Assembly: GCA_005406025.1 (NCBI GenBank)
Contig: BGZK01001202.1
Location: forward strand, 124,001 to 188,000
DNA length: 64,000 nt
Direction of reading: 5' to 3'
Source: Eumeta japonica
Taxonomy: Eukaryota; Arthropoda; Insecta; Lepidoptera; Psychidae
How positions within the stretch are numbered: the first letter of the stretch is position 1; each line of letters begins with the position of its first letter. The notes under the pieces were generated by a model. That model saw only the letters and a program-made list of their open reading frames with translations. It did not search any database and was not told the DNA's origin. Below are positions 11,701 to 22,559 of this stretch, piece by piece. The translations under genes were made by a program, and so were the position numbers.

Positions 11701-14700
11701 TCACTACTGACGCTAACTTTTGTACTACACCGTATGTGTCTCACAAATCGGCACGTCTTGTGCGCGCATACTCGTACACGCAAACATAAACGGTGAACAC
11801 AATCCTGTTTTTCTAAAAAATAAGTATATTGTCATCATAATTGAATACGACCCATTTTGCCTTATAAAATCTGTACTCAATATCAAATCCAAATCTTTTA
11901 CAACATGAAACGTATACTTGAGTTTAATTTGATTTATACATAATTCTACGGACATAATCAGCCTTCATGAAATTGGTGAAAATTAAACTCAAAGATTCCG
12001 TTACATACATAGATACATACAACCCAAGCTTATATTAATCCTGGCGGTCCTAATAAGGATAATGGGAAACTATTATCAAATTATTGCATTGTCATTGGTC
12101 CTTGATACGTATGCAAAGTTTCAAATTAATCAGACTTCTGGAAATTGGTGAAAATTAAGCTCAAAGGTTCCGTTACATACATATATACATAGTTAGATAC
12201 AACCCAAGCTCATAAAAGCGTGTTAAAAATAGTTTTTAATTGCATGCAAATAATTAATTACAATAAAATAATAAAAGGACTGGAAAAGGACAGTCAACAT
12301 AGTCAATAAAATTCGCTTTAAATTTTAAAAATGATTTAAATAAATATATGTTCACTTTCTTACATTAAGTGTAACATAAATTCTCTCATTATTCGAAATT
12401 CGAATTCGAAGCGGGCAGCTTCAACATATTAATTTTGTGTTACACTGATGACGATCTTAAAATTTCACTCTCATCATTTTTTCATAACGCGCATAAAGAA
12501 GTATAACTTCAAAAAGCTACATTGTTAAGCTTTTTTCATGTTTCCCACAGAAACACTTTAATCGCCTACAACTAGGGAAACAAGTAGGTATGTCAACTAT
12601 TACTCTTAAACTGGTGTAAACCAAAAAATCACCAACAAAAGAGCATATTTTAATGACACTTACGTCCTTTTGTTGAGAAGCGCAATTTTTCGGCATAACT
12701 CAAAAACGATATGTCTGATCGTGTTCAAAATTATTTTTATAGAAAGTAACGTTATCTTTTCAAATTTTTCCATAATTTTTAGATAAATGGTTTAGAAAAT
12801 AAAAAGAAAGACGCAAATGATACTACTTTCGGAGCGATTATTCCCGAAAATATTAATTTAATCAGAAAAATTGCAAAACCTTAGTGTTTTAAAAGAACTG
12901 TCAAAATAGGTGCCAGACATTGATGTTTACTTAAAAAATTCAGATTTTGTTACATGTAGGTATGGAGGGCCCCTTTTAGAAATATTTATTTTTGTTATTT
13001 AACTACCAAACTAAGTACCGGCTCATACAAGACATTTATGCTATAAATTTTATCAATATACATCTAATAGTTTTTGAGCAAAATGTCTGTGACTTACAGA
13101 CGGACGGACATGACGAGACTATAAGGGTTCCGTTTTTGCCATTTTAGTAAATTATGGCAACCCTAAAAGTGAATGCAATTTTCGACGGTCTTTTGCAAAA
13201 AACTTTTCATATCCATCGAAATACAGCGAACAAAAATTAAAATGTTAAAACAACGCCAAGTACCGGCGCAAGTCATAAGCATGTATCGATACACACGTCA
13301 AGTACCACAAAATTTGGCATCAGCGCCATCTATGGAACATAAATATAACTGTCAATTATTTCCAGAAGATCAATTATTCATGAACTTCTCAGAACATTTT
13401 AATGGTCAGTTATTTATTTGTAAGAGATGTTGAGGAGTAGGGGGTGAAGTTTTGGGGTAATATATTCTAATATGCAAAAAAATCGTCAAAAAATTAAAAA
13501 AAGAACCGAGTACCCAATCGCAACGCCAGTTACTGAGTCCTATTGTTTATCTAAATCATCCAGGGATATACACAAATGCACACAAAAAATTTCATTATAA
13601 CCAGTGCAGCCCTTTAGGAAGAGTTCAGTGACGAACACGCGAACAGAAAAATTAGGTATATGTTATAAAGATGTCGGGAAGTAGATTAATTATTTCATTT
13701 TTATATAAACGTCGGACTGTCAACATTTTGTATATAAAAAGTTTTAATTTCTTCTATGTGTGTACACTAAAAGATTTTTTTAAAATAATTTATTATTAAG
13801 GCGGCGTACCTACTACGTGGTGATCGCGATGTTTTCTTGGTAGACTCTCGTTAAAAACTAGATGAACTTTGATGGAACACGTCGTTTTCAACAGATGTCA
13901 TAAGTTATTCGATTGCTCGATAGTATATGAAACATTCGGTGCTCGGGAGCCTTCGTTATTTTACATCCTTGGCATTTATGTAATGTTTTATTGGTTTATC
14001 TGGATTGTTCTTGAGAAGCCCTTTCCAACCTATACGATCTATATTTTGATTTGGCTTTTTGATTATTATAGGCTGATATTGCATTAGATATATCAATTTT
14101 TAACTTAACTCCATATATTTTTTCTCACTAATATTTTACTTACGCAATCGACACATTTTGACAATAGCTGACGGGTGAAATTCAAACGAAGATCGTAGCT
14201 TCCTGAGTCAAAATTTATATTAAAATTAAATTTTGTGACGCAGCGAAATGACCTTAAAATATCGGCTCTTCCCACCCCGCCGCGCGCCGTGCTTCACCGG
14301 CCTCACCAAACGTAATGAGTTTTTTGAGAATTTAGCTTTCGAGTGGTGTAATTAAATTTTGTATGTGGATAAAAGATATGTAGCTGCAGCATCAAACTGT
14401 ATCCCTGAGTTCATTATCATTATTTTTCTGAATTACCTCCCACTGTGGGAAAGTTGTTAGGTATTGAAATAGCGGTGTGTGCAGAGCGAGGCGCTGCCCA
14501 CGGCGTTGTACGAGGCGGCGGCGGGCGGATGTGCGAGCGCAGAGCGCCTTCGGCGCGCCGTGCTGTTCGCCATGATGCGGATGCAGCGCCCCCTCGTGTT
14601 TCGCCTCGGACACTATGTACCGCTCTGCAGGCAAACTTTCGTTACTGTAAGAACTATGCAATCATTATCGCCAACGTATATTATTTGGTTATTAACCGCA

Positions 14701-17700
14701 TTTAGTCCCATCAGATTAAGATTAATCAATCTCAACATTTTCAAACATAATGAGCATCATAACCCTACAAAAAAAGTCAAGGACGAATAATTTTGTATTT
14801 ATTATTTAATTAGAACATTTTAAATGTTGTAACTTCACAGATATTGAAATGAGTAAAACAATTCAACTGCCAAATAGTATAAAAATTCGTTTATACTTTC
14901 ATAAGTGCAAAAGACGCGCCTTGCCATTTTTAATCTTCAATATGTATAGCAAATGTAATCGTACCTTGCTCTATAAAAAGTTTTATACAAAACTAAATTC
15001 CCTTTTACTCCTATAAAAAAAGAATCTAGAAAATTTCTCTCTTATTGAGTCCTTATAATTACACAAACTAACATGTGATCAAATTTAATTTCGATCGGAC
15101 GTATAATTTAGGAAATTTCATTTCTCATCAATCTGATGGTGCACGTGACAGCGAGTCGCTTTTCTTCAATTATACTAAACTTACTATTTTCATTTTACAT
15201 CATTTGATAAATTATTCCATCAATTAATATGTTGTAAAAAGCAAACTCCTTATACATAAAATTTTCATACAGATTATTGCGTCAAGCTTCATTTAAAATT
15301 CCGCACAACTATATAAAAATAAATTATTCTGGTTCTTAAAGAAATACAAAGATGAATATCCCTTATGGTTACTGTATAGTGTATTGAAATCACATATGTC
15401 CTATCGTTTGCCTAATCACATGTTCCGACGTATACCAATTATGATCAAGATCGGTTACACCTATTCTAAATTATTATAAATATAGAGACAAACAGACAGA
15501 TAGTAGTCTATCATTTGTACAATCGCATTTTCTTACTCTATACTAACTTTCATTAAAATCGGTGAAACATTTTTTAAGTTATAAAAAAACATACAGACAG
15601 ATAATAGCCTATCATTTGCATAATCATATGTTCTGGCATACCAATTTATGTTAAAATCGGTGAAAACTTTTTTAATTTATAGAAAAAGACGCAAACAGAC
15701 AAACAAACCGAAAGACTGCCAGACAGTAATCTATTATTAGCACAATTACATGTTCTTACTGATTTAAGATAGATGAAACATTTTTTAAATCATGACAGAA
15801 CATACGGACAAACAAAGAGACAAACAGACGGTAGTTTATCACTTGCGCAATCATTTTTCCTTACTGTATGGCAGTTTTCATTACAATCGCTCATGCCGTT
15901 TTCAATTTTTAAATGGACATACAGACAGACAAGAATTTTAAAAATGGTAAAATTGGGGTCAGTAAGTCATAAAATGAATTTCTAACACGAAATTTTACAA
16001 AGAAATTGAATGTACCTAAAGGCAGACGTTACAGATTTATAAAGTACCAAGTATAAATGTGTTATTATTCATATGTTAATTAACTTTTGCCCACGAAGCT
16101 GCGGGCAAAACTAATATCTAGTTTGTGTAGCTATTATCAACCGATAACGTTCTCACTCGATGTTGTTCCTTCTTTCGACTTCATTTTGAAGTCCGTTCCT
16201 CTCCGTTTTGATTCCGATTCCGGTCCCGGTCTGGATTCTGTTTCCGTTTCAGATATATATATATTTCACTCGCGGCTCCGTCTGCATGGACAAACAACAA
16301 CGGATTCTTTCGTATTTATAACGTAATTAATCAATCATGACCCCGATCTCGGTCGGATTCTTGACTCCGTATCAGAAGGGCCCACATCCACAAACCAAAT
16401 ACACACGTAACGCCGCTATTTTTTTTTATTATGAAACGATCTCATTTACGGTCTTAATCCTGATCCCGTGCCTGCTCGCGATTTCGATGCCGAAGCGATG
16501 TTGAATTCGCACCGCTATAGAACGTTATTGTTACCAATATTCAATCGCCACAGGTAAATAATTTATTTTACGATCATGCAAGCGCACCCGGGAACAAAAG
16601 TAAAGTCTTTATAGATTATAATCGAAACGTTATCGTAATTTATAAGCTACATTACTTGTACTTTTAAATTTCAGCTAATTCTGTACAACCATTAAAGCGT
16701 GATCGAGTAACAGTCAAATATGAAATTTCCTCATTTATAATATTGGTTGGACATCAATGACTGCTTGATAACTTCTTCGCGTTCGTTACAATCTTGAGAT
16801 GGTAATAAATGCGACTTTAATTTTTAATGCTCGTCAATACTTGTCCGCGACTCCAACTCTAACCGTCCCTTAAATAGAGCGGGTAAGTCTGTGGGCTCTT
16901 GTTTACGAGACCGGAAAGCAGATACCTAGTTGGTTAATTATATATTTATATCTATTACCTAAATGACGACGTCATCAAATGGAAAGTTTCTGATTCACCT
17001 GTTAAAAATCTAAGTATTTTATTTGTAGTTTGCTTCTTAAGTATTAATTTTCATATATAACTCGCAGTAGGTATACGCAAATCATATAGGAAGCAAAATT
17101 GAATGTTAACAAAAAGTAAATTCGTTATGCTGCCCCTCTGCGCAGTGTACTCGTACATGTCCATGTGCTTGTATATTATTTTTAATATATAGTTTTTCCA
17201 CACTTTCTTCAGCAACAAGGACACAAAAAATCCATTATTGAAAATTTTTTAATCATTTACGGTATGCATTAATTCTATTGTAGATTTCACATTACAAACA
17301 CATCAAATCGTATCACTGCCGTGTTGTGGGATGTCGTCGACGTGATGCAGCGCTGTGCTTTTATGTTCGAAAACATTTGGAACGCAAAGTTGCATTACAT
17401 ATGGTTACGATATTTACGGAACTTATATATTTATATACATAAACATCGATGTACATGGGTGTGTGTGGGTTCCCTATGGACTCCAAACGGCTGAACCGAT
17501 TTTAATGAAGTTTTTAGGAACTCTTCAGATTAGCCTAGCGAGTGATCCTGCAGTTATGGAAATTATTGGTTTTTTTTTATTATTTGTTGGCAATTTCGTG
17601 TCATATTTTCTCTACAAATTAATACAATTCCTTTTTCTTGTTATTTTTGAACATTCGTAATTAAAAGAAGTGTTTTCTGTTTCAGGTGCTACGGACCTCC

Positions 17701-17739
17701 TACTCCTACTTTGCATTCTTAAATCGCGCCAACAACTAA
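5604..17739 (+). CDS. Odorant receptor, C-terminal five exons
   Basis: Five + strand exons (107, 100, 105, 162, 54 nt) join with matching phases into ~175 codons ending in TAA. They match the C-terminal half of lepidopteran odorant receptors, seven-transmembrane ligand-gated cation channel subunits of olfactory neuron dendrites that work with the co-receptor Orco. Seen in order: the IIVHHQ helix, a transmembrane helix (YLLFQLTGTVGILCM), TM6 with QLYVSCWCGHELS, the loop with RMQRPLVFRLGHYVPL, and the C-terminal helix VLRTSYSYFAFLNR. Known receptors are ~400 residues, so about half the protein is missing; no N-terminal exon was recognised in 1-5600 and it probably lies upstream of the window. 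The specific receptor number and ligand cannot be assigned. Confidence 0.88.
5873..5972 (+). CDS. Odorant receptor exon (transmembrane helix)
   Basis: Acceptor tatatttcag, donor gcc/gtaaga. The first base completes a Thr codon from the previous exon; then FTRTLENTYHTYLLFQLTG and TVGILCMSCIRLVA. A hydrophobic stretch of ~20 residues fits TM5. The intron between this and the previous exon is 162 bp, the shortest in the gene. Confidence 0.85.
6740..7560. repeat. Dispersed-repeat remnants with a perfect 14-bp hairpin
   Basis: Within the odorant receptor intron. 6813-6826 pairs perfectly with 6834-6847 (loop ccggaaa). Nearby texts (ccaggatctaatgatgagat at 7396, ggtgacgtggaattgatgaa at 6977) resemble the repeated 3' parts of lepidopteran non-LTR elements. 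No open frame of note. Confidence 0.45.
8705..8809 (+). CDS. Odorant receptor exon (TM6)
   Basis: 35 codons in phase 0 at both ends (acceptor catccag, donor gcc/gtaagt). Reads VEWRSVQFVSMVSYLVAMLT then QLYVSCWCGHELSTA, the conserved Q-x-Y/F-x-x-C-W-x-G-x-E-L signature of lepidopteran receptors. Confidence 0.9.
9960..11020 (-). mobile_element. Decayed Ty3/gypsy pol (RT-RNase H and start of integrase)
   Basis: On the - strand 10620-10440 reads RNase H pieces (VDVSGEVAGASLMQGK, FASRNTS, KKYSAIEHEFFEVLWALKYF) and 10399-9962 continues NCRLARWALCLQDYDFKIVH then SGHLNVVTDVLS, the RNase H end and linker toward integrase. Stops and small frameshifts separate the parts. Similarity fades above ~10.8 kb. 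The order and motifs are those of Ty3/gypsy-type LTR retrotransposons; no LTR was identified. Confidence 0.75.
11225..11955 (-). mobile_element. Retroelement protease region, duplicated in tandem
   Basis: The - strand frame at 11955-11725 reads FHVVKDLDLILSTDFIRQNG, the flap and LILG.DF core of a gypsy-type aspartic protease. 11225-11605 repeats the same text in diverged form (same 'cgctaacttttgtacta', 'acacaatcctgt', 'caaatcttttacaaca' blocks in order about 350 bp apart). The duplicate is more decayed in its frame. Confidence 0.65.
11950..12225 (+). repeat. Retroelement 3'-tail repeat, two partial copies
   Basis: 'gaaattggtgaaaattaa.ctcaaag.ttccgttacatacata' followed by 'acaacccaagct' occurs twice (from ~11970 and ~12140). 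Such tails are typical of RTE-like elements. No coding content. Confidence 0.55.
12541..13170 (+). repeat. Dispersed element A, copy 1
   Basis: Shares ordered blocks with 37766-38525 and 44409-45420: 'tttagtcgcctatagctaa'-like, 'tgttgagaagcgcaa', 'aactcaaaaacg.tat', 'tgccacacgttgat' and the end 'cggaaccctaaaaa' (here mutated). This copy lacks a clear start. No protein-coding capacity. Confidence 0.7.
13870..14270. other. AT-rich intron stretch without recognised features
   Basis: Part of the odorant receptor intron before exon 14485. An open frame of 72 codons on the + strand (13869-14087) shows no family similarity. Confidence 0.4.
14485..14646 (+). CDS. Odorant receptor exon (intracellular loop)
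   Basis: 54 codons, phase 0 (acceptor gtgtgcag, donor act/gtaaga). Contains LPTALYEAAAGGCASAERLR, the RRAVLFAMMRMQRPL segment and GHYVPLCRQTF, matching the long conserved exon near the C-terminus. The exon is strikingly GC- and Ala-rich compared with its AT-rich surroundings. The usual aromatic/Trp after the Tyr (Y..xW) is replaced by Ala/Gly. Confidence 0.9.
15370..15960 (+). repeat. Degenerate tandem repeat, unit ~100-120 bp
   Basis: The phrase 'cagacagata.tag.ctatcatttg' recurs near 15493, 15595, 15717 and 15820, each followed by 'acaatcacatgttcttac'-like and 'aaaatcggtgaaacattttt' texts. Spacing is ~100 to 122 bp. The unit itself resembles a non-LTR 3' tail, suggesting repeated tail duplication. 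Confidence 0.65.
16080..16510 (+). repeat. Dispersed repeat with GATTCC/TCTCGG-like hexamer array
   Basis: Begins with 'aacttttgcccacgaagctg', a common lepidopteran repeat start, and carries a degenerate hexamer-rich array (gattccgattccggtcccgg) and 'cactcgcggctccgtctgca'. Related arrays lie at 20521-20710, 27297-27560, 58540-58660 and 59440-59545. Confidence 0.55.
17450..17600 (+). repeat. Retroelement tail remnant
   Basis: 'ccaaacggctgaaccgattt' with 'taatgaagtttt' is a typical RTE-like 3' segment. The 101-codon open frame covering it (17355-17660) is therefore judged not to be a gene. Confidence 0.45.
17686..17739 (+). CDS. Odorant receptor last exon
   Basis: Acceptor tctgtttcag followed by VLRTSYSYFAFLNRANN and TAA. 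This is the typical short last exon of moth and butterfly odorant receptors, with the conserved S-Y-S/T-Y/F core of the C-terminal helix. Confidence 0.92.
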   Translation: MLRTSYSYFAFLNRANN

Positions 17740-18489
17740 TAACATGCTAAATCGCACAGGGCGACGGAGGCGCGTGCTCATCTCGTCGCGTGGTCGTCGA
17801 CAAAACTTTGAAGAAAACAATTTAACCTTCGTAATCAACAGATTGTGCTTTTACGATTTACGACACACGATGACTCGGTCTCAACTCGCACTATTACAAA
17901 CGAATCAGCACTCAGAATTAGGTGTTATGAGAACTCACATAGTTAGTCATTAAATTTGTTGTGGCGTAATAATAAATGATTCATACGGATAAACTCTCAA
18001 GAAGTTATTTCTTTGAAAACGAAAATCGTCTAACTTTATTCGTTATTGGGTTTCATGGGCAGGAATTACAAATAAAACGCTGAAGGAATTGTTAATCAAT
18101 ATATTTATAAACGATGTATCACATATGCGTAGCGATAAGTTTACAACGATATAGTCGCGTGCAGACAGGTGTATGAAGTCACAGCGCTTTTGAAAGTTGC
18201 TTGCTGGAGTGAAACGGTTACAATTAAGTCCTACGTACAGTGACAGCAATTTATACTCACTACGTTCGTTCTTGAAAACTTTTCGTTAACAAAACTTTAA
18301 TACAATTTAAAACAATCACGGAATGGACTAAAAGGTACATACTATATAAAAACAATAATTTTCATAATTATAATTATTTATCAGCACTATTAACATTCTG
18401 ATGATTTGTTTGCCAATTATAAGATTTAGACGATGAAATAAAAATTACATTATATAGCTTTAAAATACATAATTTATCTACATTCGCGA

Positions 18490-18960
18490 CAGAAGCAAAG
18501 CCCAAAGGGCCATCTCAACCTTAACGGCCGGCGTCCTCACGGCACGACGATGTCGTCAACGTGCGTCACCAAGACACGATACTAGGTATGCCCTCGAAAA
18601 TGAAGTACTTATAAGCGATTGTGAGCCACTTATAGCTCACAATCACTTATTAACAAAATACAGTTTGTTGTTTTCTATTATTTTCGATGTATATGGAACA
18701 ATATGCTGAAATTTAAAAATAAAGATGGGGTAACTCTACGACGTCGTGGCCTGAACACGCCATGCAAGCGTCGGATTACAGGAAATTTGTAACGATTTCC
18801 TCGAAAAGCGCTTCGACTTCGTGATAAAGACTTTTAAAAATACACATCGTAGAGCGTCCGTGGCGCCTTCAGCCGACGAGATCATCGTGCTGCGAATGTC
18901 GGCAGCACTTACCCGCGCACGCAATGTTCAAAACGCGTCCATTTTCATAATGAGATAGGT
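18490..18960 (+). other. GC-rich exon-like islands, no family recognised
   Basis: Two islands stand out of AT-rich DNA: ~18495-18590, flanked by acceptor-like gcgacag and donor-like actag/gtatgc, and 18777-18955, which after gcgtcggattacag stays open for ~59 codons (NDFLEKRFDFVIKTFKNTHR, then DEIIVLRMSAALTRARN) to a stop. The - strand is also open there. The two islands do not join in frame, so they may be pieces of a dispersed element rather than a gene downstream of the odorant receptor. Confidence 0.3.
18611..18650. repeat. 16-bp hairpin
   Basis: 18611-18626 pairs with 18635-18650 with one mismatch around an 8-nt loop (cacttata). Confidence 0.6.
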
Positions 18961-20520
18961 AAATATTTTAACAATAAAACGTATTACAAAAAACGCAGCG
19001 AGCGGAGCTCACGGGGTGGTTGACGCGCGTCACTTATGAAGAAGTAAACTAATATAAGGCAGAAGCTCATATCACAGCGAGGGCGGGGCGGCCGCGCCCG
19101 ATGCCCTTCAGTTGCATTAACATTTTAAAACGAACACTGTTTTCCTGTTTTGTTTTGACAAATTCACTTCCTTTTACCTGTTTTCGCTTTTCTATTCATG
19201 CCTTTTGCGGGATGTCACAAATCACGAGCTACGATAGAAGAGATTAATAATCAATCTGATGATTACAATATTATTGTCGCGAGTATTTATCTTCAATCAT
19301 ATTCATACTCAAATAATACGTTCGAACTTGTTTCTTATTAATAAAAATTGTGCAAAGCTCAGTCCTTGTTAATTAATGCAACAGCTTAAAGCGTGTATAC
19401 AGAGGGCGACCACGAACAGAAACAGCTCTCGTAGCGAATGCAATGTATGCATCACGATGCAATACACAGAACACAAACATTCGAACCGGAGATCGGAGAT
19501 TTTTTTACAGTTATAGTTAATTAAATTAAAGCATATTACGAAGTGTGAGCAACTGAATAATCATTAATTACAATTATAACATTTTCACGAAAAATTATCC
19601 AAATTTTCAAGTACAAAGTTTCAAGCACAACCTTGAAGTCTTTATTACACCAGAACAAATAAAATATTTAGTAGTAGGCAAACTTAACGCAGAACCGAAA
19701 TTAACTATCTAAGAATAAATTTATAATATCTACTCTAAGTAAGTACTCGATATCCTAAAAGCAATAGCCGCGCACGCGCCCGCACCGGCCTCGGTCCGCG
19801 CCTCAGCGATATGCGCACTCCTCTTTGAAAAAATTTGAACTCATTTGAAATATCTCTGTAAATGGTTTCGACACACAACTCTTAAACGATCTATGTCGAT
19901 AAGGCGTACGATTATTTAAACCTCAGAGAATATCAACGGAACAGGTGAAGTCGATAAGAATAATTCTCATCAATTTCATCTGGCTTCCGTTACAAAATAA
20001 TTACAATTATTATAATTTTGAAAAAAAACTTTCAGCCCGAAATTCTTAAACTATTCACAAAAGCCTATCGAATCGATCGCTGTCATCTAACATATAGTAA
20101 CATCTGTAAGATACATACATACAAAAGGAGATTCACTGACCGATTGACCAACGCGCACCGGAAATCGCTCGAACCAGACATGAAATTTTGCACAAGACTT
20201 TTTTTTTATAAGATAAAAAAGCATTAAAACTGGATTTTTTTTTTTAAATCGCATCTCTCATAGATCGAAGTTAGAATGGAATTTTGGGTTCTATAAATAA
20301 GAAAAACTATCTCGTATCTCGAGATCGTAGGGAAACACGTTAGTTTTTAAAGTCAGGATCATTAAAATCGGTACTCAAGGTCTGTTAATGTTTTCCGAAA
20401 ATTAATCTACAAAGAATTTAAATGGATAGGAACCTTTGAAAGTTTGTATAGGGACTCTGTTACTTTTAAATTCAATTTATTTTATATATTTTAGAGTATA
20501 TACATACAGGAATAACATAT

Positions 20521-20710
20521 TCATATTCGATATAGCGAATCGGAACCGGCCCGAAATGGACTCGAGACGGGACCGGCACCAGAATAGAAAGTGAGACCGC
20601 GACTAAACGCGAGCGGGGCAGAGCCGGGATCTAGAGCAAGTGCAGAAATGGAACCGACGATGGAACCACATCTGAAGTAGAAAAACAGGGCCGAAATCGG
20701 GACCATGAAT
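20521..20710 (-). repeat. Hexamer-rich dispersed repeat, inverted copy
   Basis: On the - strand reads as alternating 'ggtccc', 'gattcc' and 'tctcga' type blocks like those at 16190 and 27410. The 61-codon frame across it is repetitive and not considered coding. Confidence 0.55.
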
Positions 20711-20884
20711 AGAATTGCTCAATATAAAAGATGAAGGAATTCATTTTATGGCCACTTCGCGAAGCTGTGATACAAGAAGCTCATTGGTTCTATAATTTTT
20801 TCAAACCGTTACAAACTTTGAATAATCTCAATGTCCGTAGTTAGTAAGTATTAATAAAATACTTGATTACATTGCAAAAATAAA

Positions 20885-21044
20885 TTACAGTATAACGCAC
20901 GAAACCACCGTGAAGTTTATCACGAAAGCGCCGCAATGGTGTAAAACAGGAGCGCGGGGGAGAAGGGTCGGGTAGCGTTGAATCTGCGCATTACATCAAT
21001 TGCAGGCAATTCAGAGCGGTAGTTTTGTGCGTTGTACTATACAG
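20885..21044 (+). mobile_element. MITE-like element, copy 1
   Basis: Starts 'acagtataacgcacgaaacc' and ends 'ttttgtgcgttgtactatac', inverted relative to each other, and shares internal text (cacgaaagcg.cg.aatgg, ctgcgcatt) with 26157-26334. No coding capacity, ~160 bp. Confidence 0.65.
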
Positions 21045-21369
21045 ATCTCTGAAAACCGTGGCAGCAATTTCTAAAGAGGTGGTAAGTTCCTTTGAAACAC
21101 TTGGGATTTCCACTTTATATATAAATGTATGATGATACATAAATAAAACGTTAGTAGGTAAACAAACCCACTGATGTTTTATTTATATAATATGCCCGTC
21201 AGGGAGTTTGCGCCGACGCACACCATCAATGACACAAATTTGGGTGTTGCGATACCTAGGTCTATATTAAGAAAAAATTTTCTTCAATAGATAGAAAGCT
21301 CTTATAATATTTTGCCAATTTGTTAATGGATATAAAGGCAATATAAAGTGCTCAGGTTTATTTACAGTG

Positions 21370-21560
21370 TAAGTAATACATCAAACGTGCTACGTTTGAG
21401 CGCCTAGCAAATACAGCGACACGGAGTGCTGCGCGATATCGCTGAGGCGAGTGCTACGAGATATCGCTGAGCAGGGCGCGTGCGCCGCGTGGGGAACACT
21501 ACAGACACGACACGACACCACGAACACGGGACTGCACTACTCGCTAACTACGTCGCTGTC
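21370..21560. other. GC-rich stretch with short direct repeats
   Basis: 'gatatcgctgag' occurs twice 32 bp apart (near 21435 and 21469) with 'gtgct.cg' before each copy. The 73-codon + frame here has no recognised domain. No known family was recognised. Confidence 0.3.
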
Positions 21561-22063
21561 TCATTAGGAATTATCGTAAATGCGATTTGTTTGTTAATTA
21601 CAACTGGAATAAATATTTTTTTCCTAAAATGGCACAGTATTTTCGGAACGCCTGTTGGTTCAGCAATCTGTATCAAAATGTTATATACCATGTACATGTA
21701 AAAATATAGAATTTTTTATATATATATGCAACAGTAAATACAAATAGTAACTCGAAAATAACACAGTAAAATGATTTTCATGGAAATGATTCAACGATGC
21801 GACGGAAGCACCCAAACCTCGGCCGGTCGCGCGTCCGTTTTCGTCACTCAATTTATTAGAATTTCATACATTAATTTTAATCTATACTATAATGTAAAAA
21901 TACATAATATCATCATTGTAAATAGATTATTTTCCCTCATAAGCGAATGAAATCCGTTTAGAATTCAATAGAAATCACAAACTACACCAATACATATCCG
22001 CTACTGAAAGCTTAAAATTATATTTGAAATGGTATTTGCAACCAAACTTGTACATCAAGTACA

Positions 22064-22124
22064 GTCGGGCACTGCCCGAAAGTATCACAAAGTATTTATG
22101 CAATACTATCGGGCAATACCCGAC
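22064..22124. repeat. 22-bp hairpin with 17-nt loop
   Basis: 22064-22085 pairs with 22103-22124 with three mismatches; loop 22086-22102. It has the size of a small RNA precursor but also that of a short palindromic repeat. Confidence 0.55.
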
Positions 22125-22559
22125 ATGCGTTTTATTCACATGAACAATTAAATCTTCAAATGGTTTTTGTCGTTAAAATGTACACCTTTCACGAAAACAT
22201 TTGCCATTTTGAATACTTAGGTACTTCCAACAAAGGTCACGCCACCCAAACCCATGTAGAGTTATTATGTATATCCAGAAAATATTTTATAGGATATAAA
22301 AGAGACCGCCCAAAATTGAATGGAGTTCTAATGTCATTTCAGTGATTATACATAAAAAAAATCGTGTTAAAAATAGGAATAAATTTTGTTATTATCAGTA
22401 CAAAAATACATCTAATTATACATAATTCTGTATGTACAAGAAAAGTAACATAAACTGTGGCAGTGCTTGTCAAAACCAAGACAACAGGAAATAGATAGTC
22501 GTTTTCAAGTTTTTGAATATTTGAAAAGCAATAAAACATTGAATAAATAAAACAAGCAT

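Noticed and set aside
14392..14705. Three further open frames overlapping 14485-14646
   Set aside because: They arise from the high GC content of the odorant receptor exon in other frames.
15480..15960. CRISPR-like array
   Set aside because: The repeats are long, degenerate, have no unique spacers of constant length, and the DNA is eukaryotic.
17355..17660. 101-codon + strand open frame before the last odorant receptor exon
   Set aside because: It covers a retroelement tail text and low-complexity hydrophobic sequence, and lies in the receptor intron.
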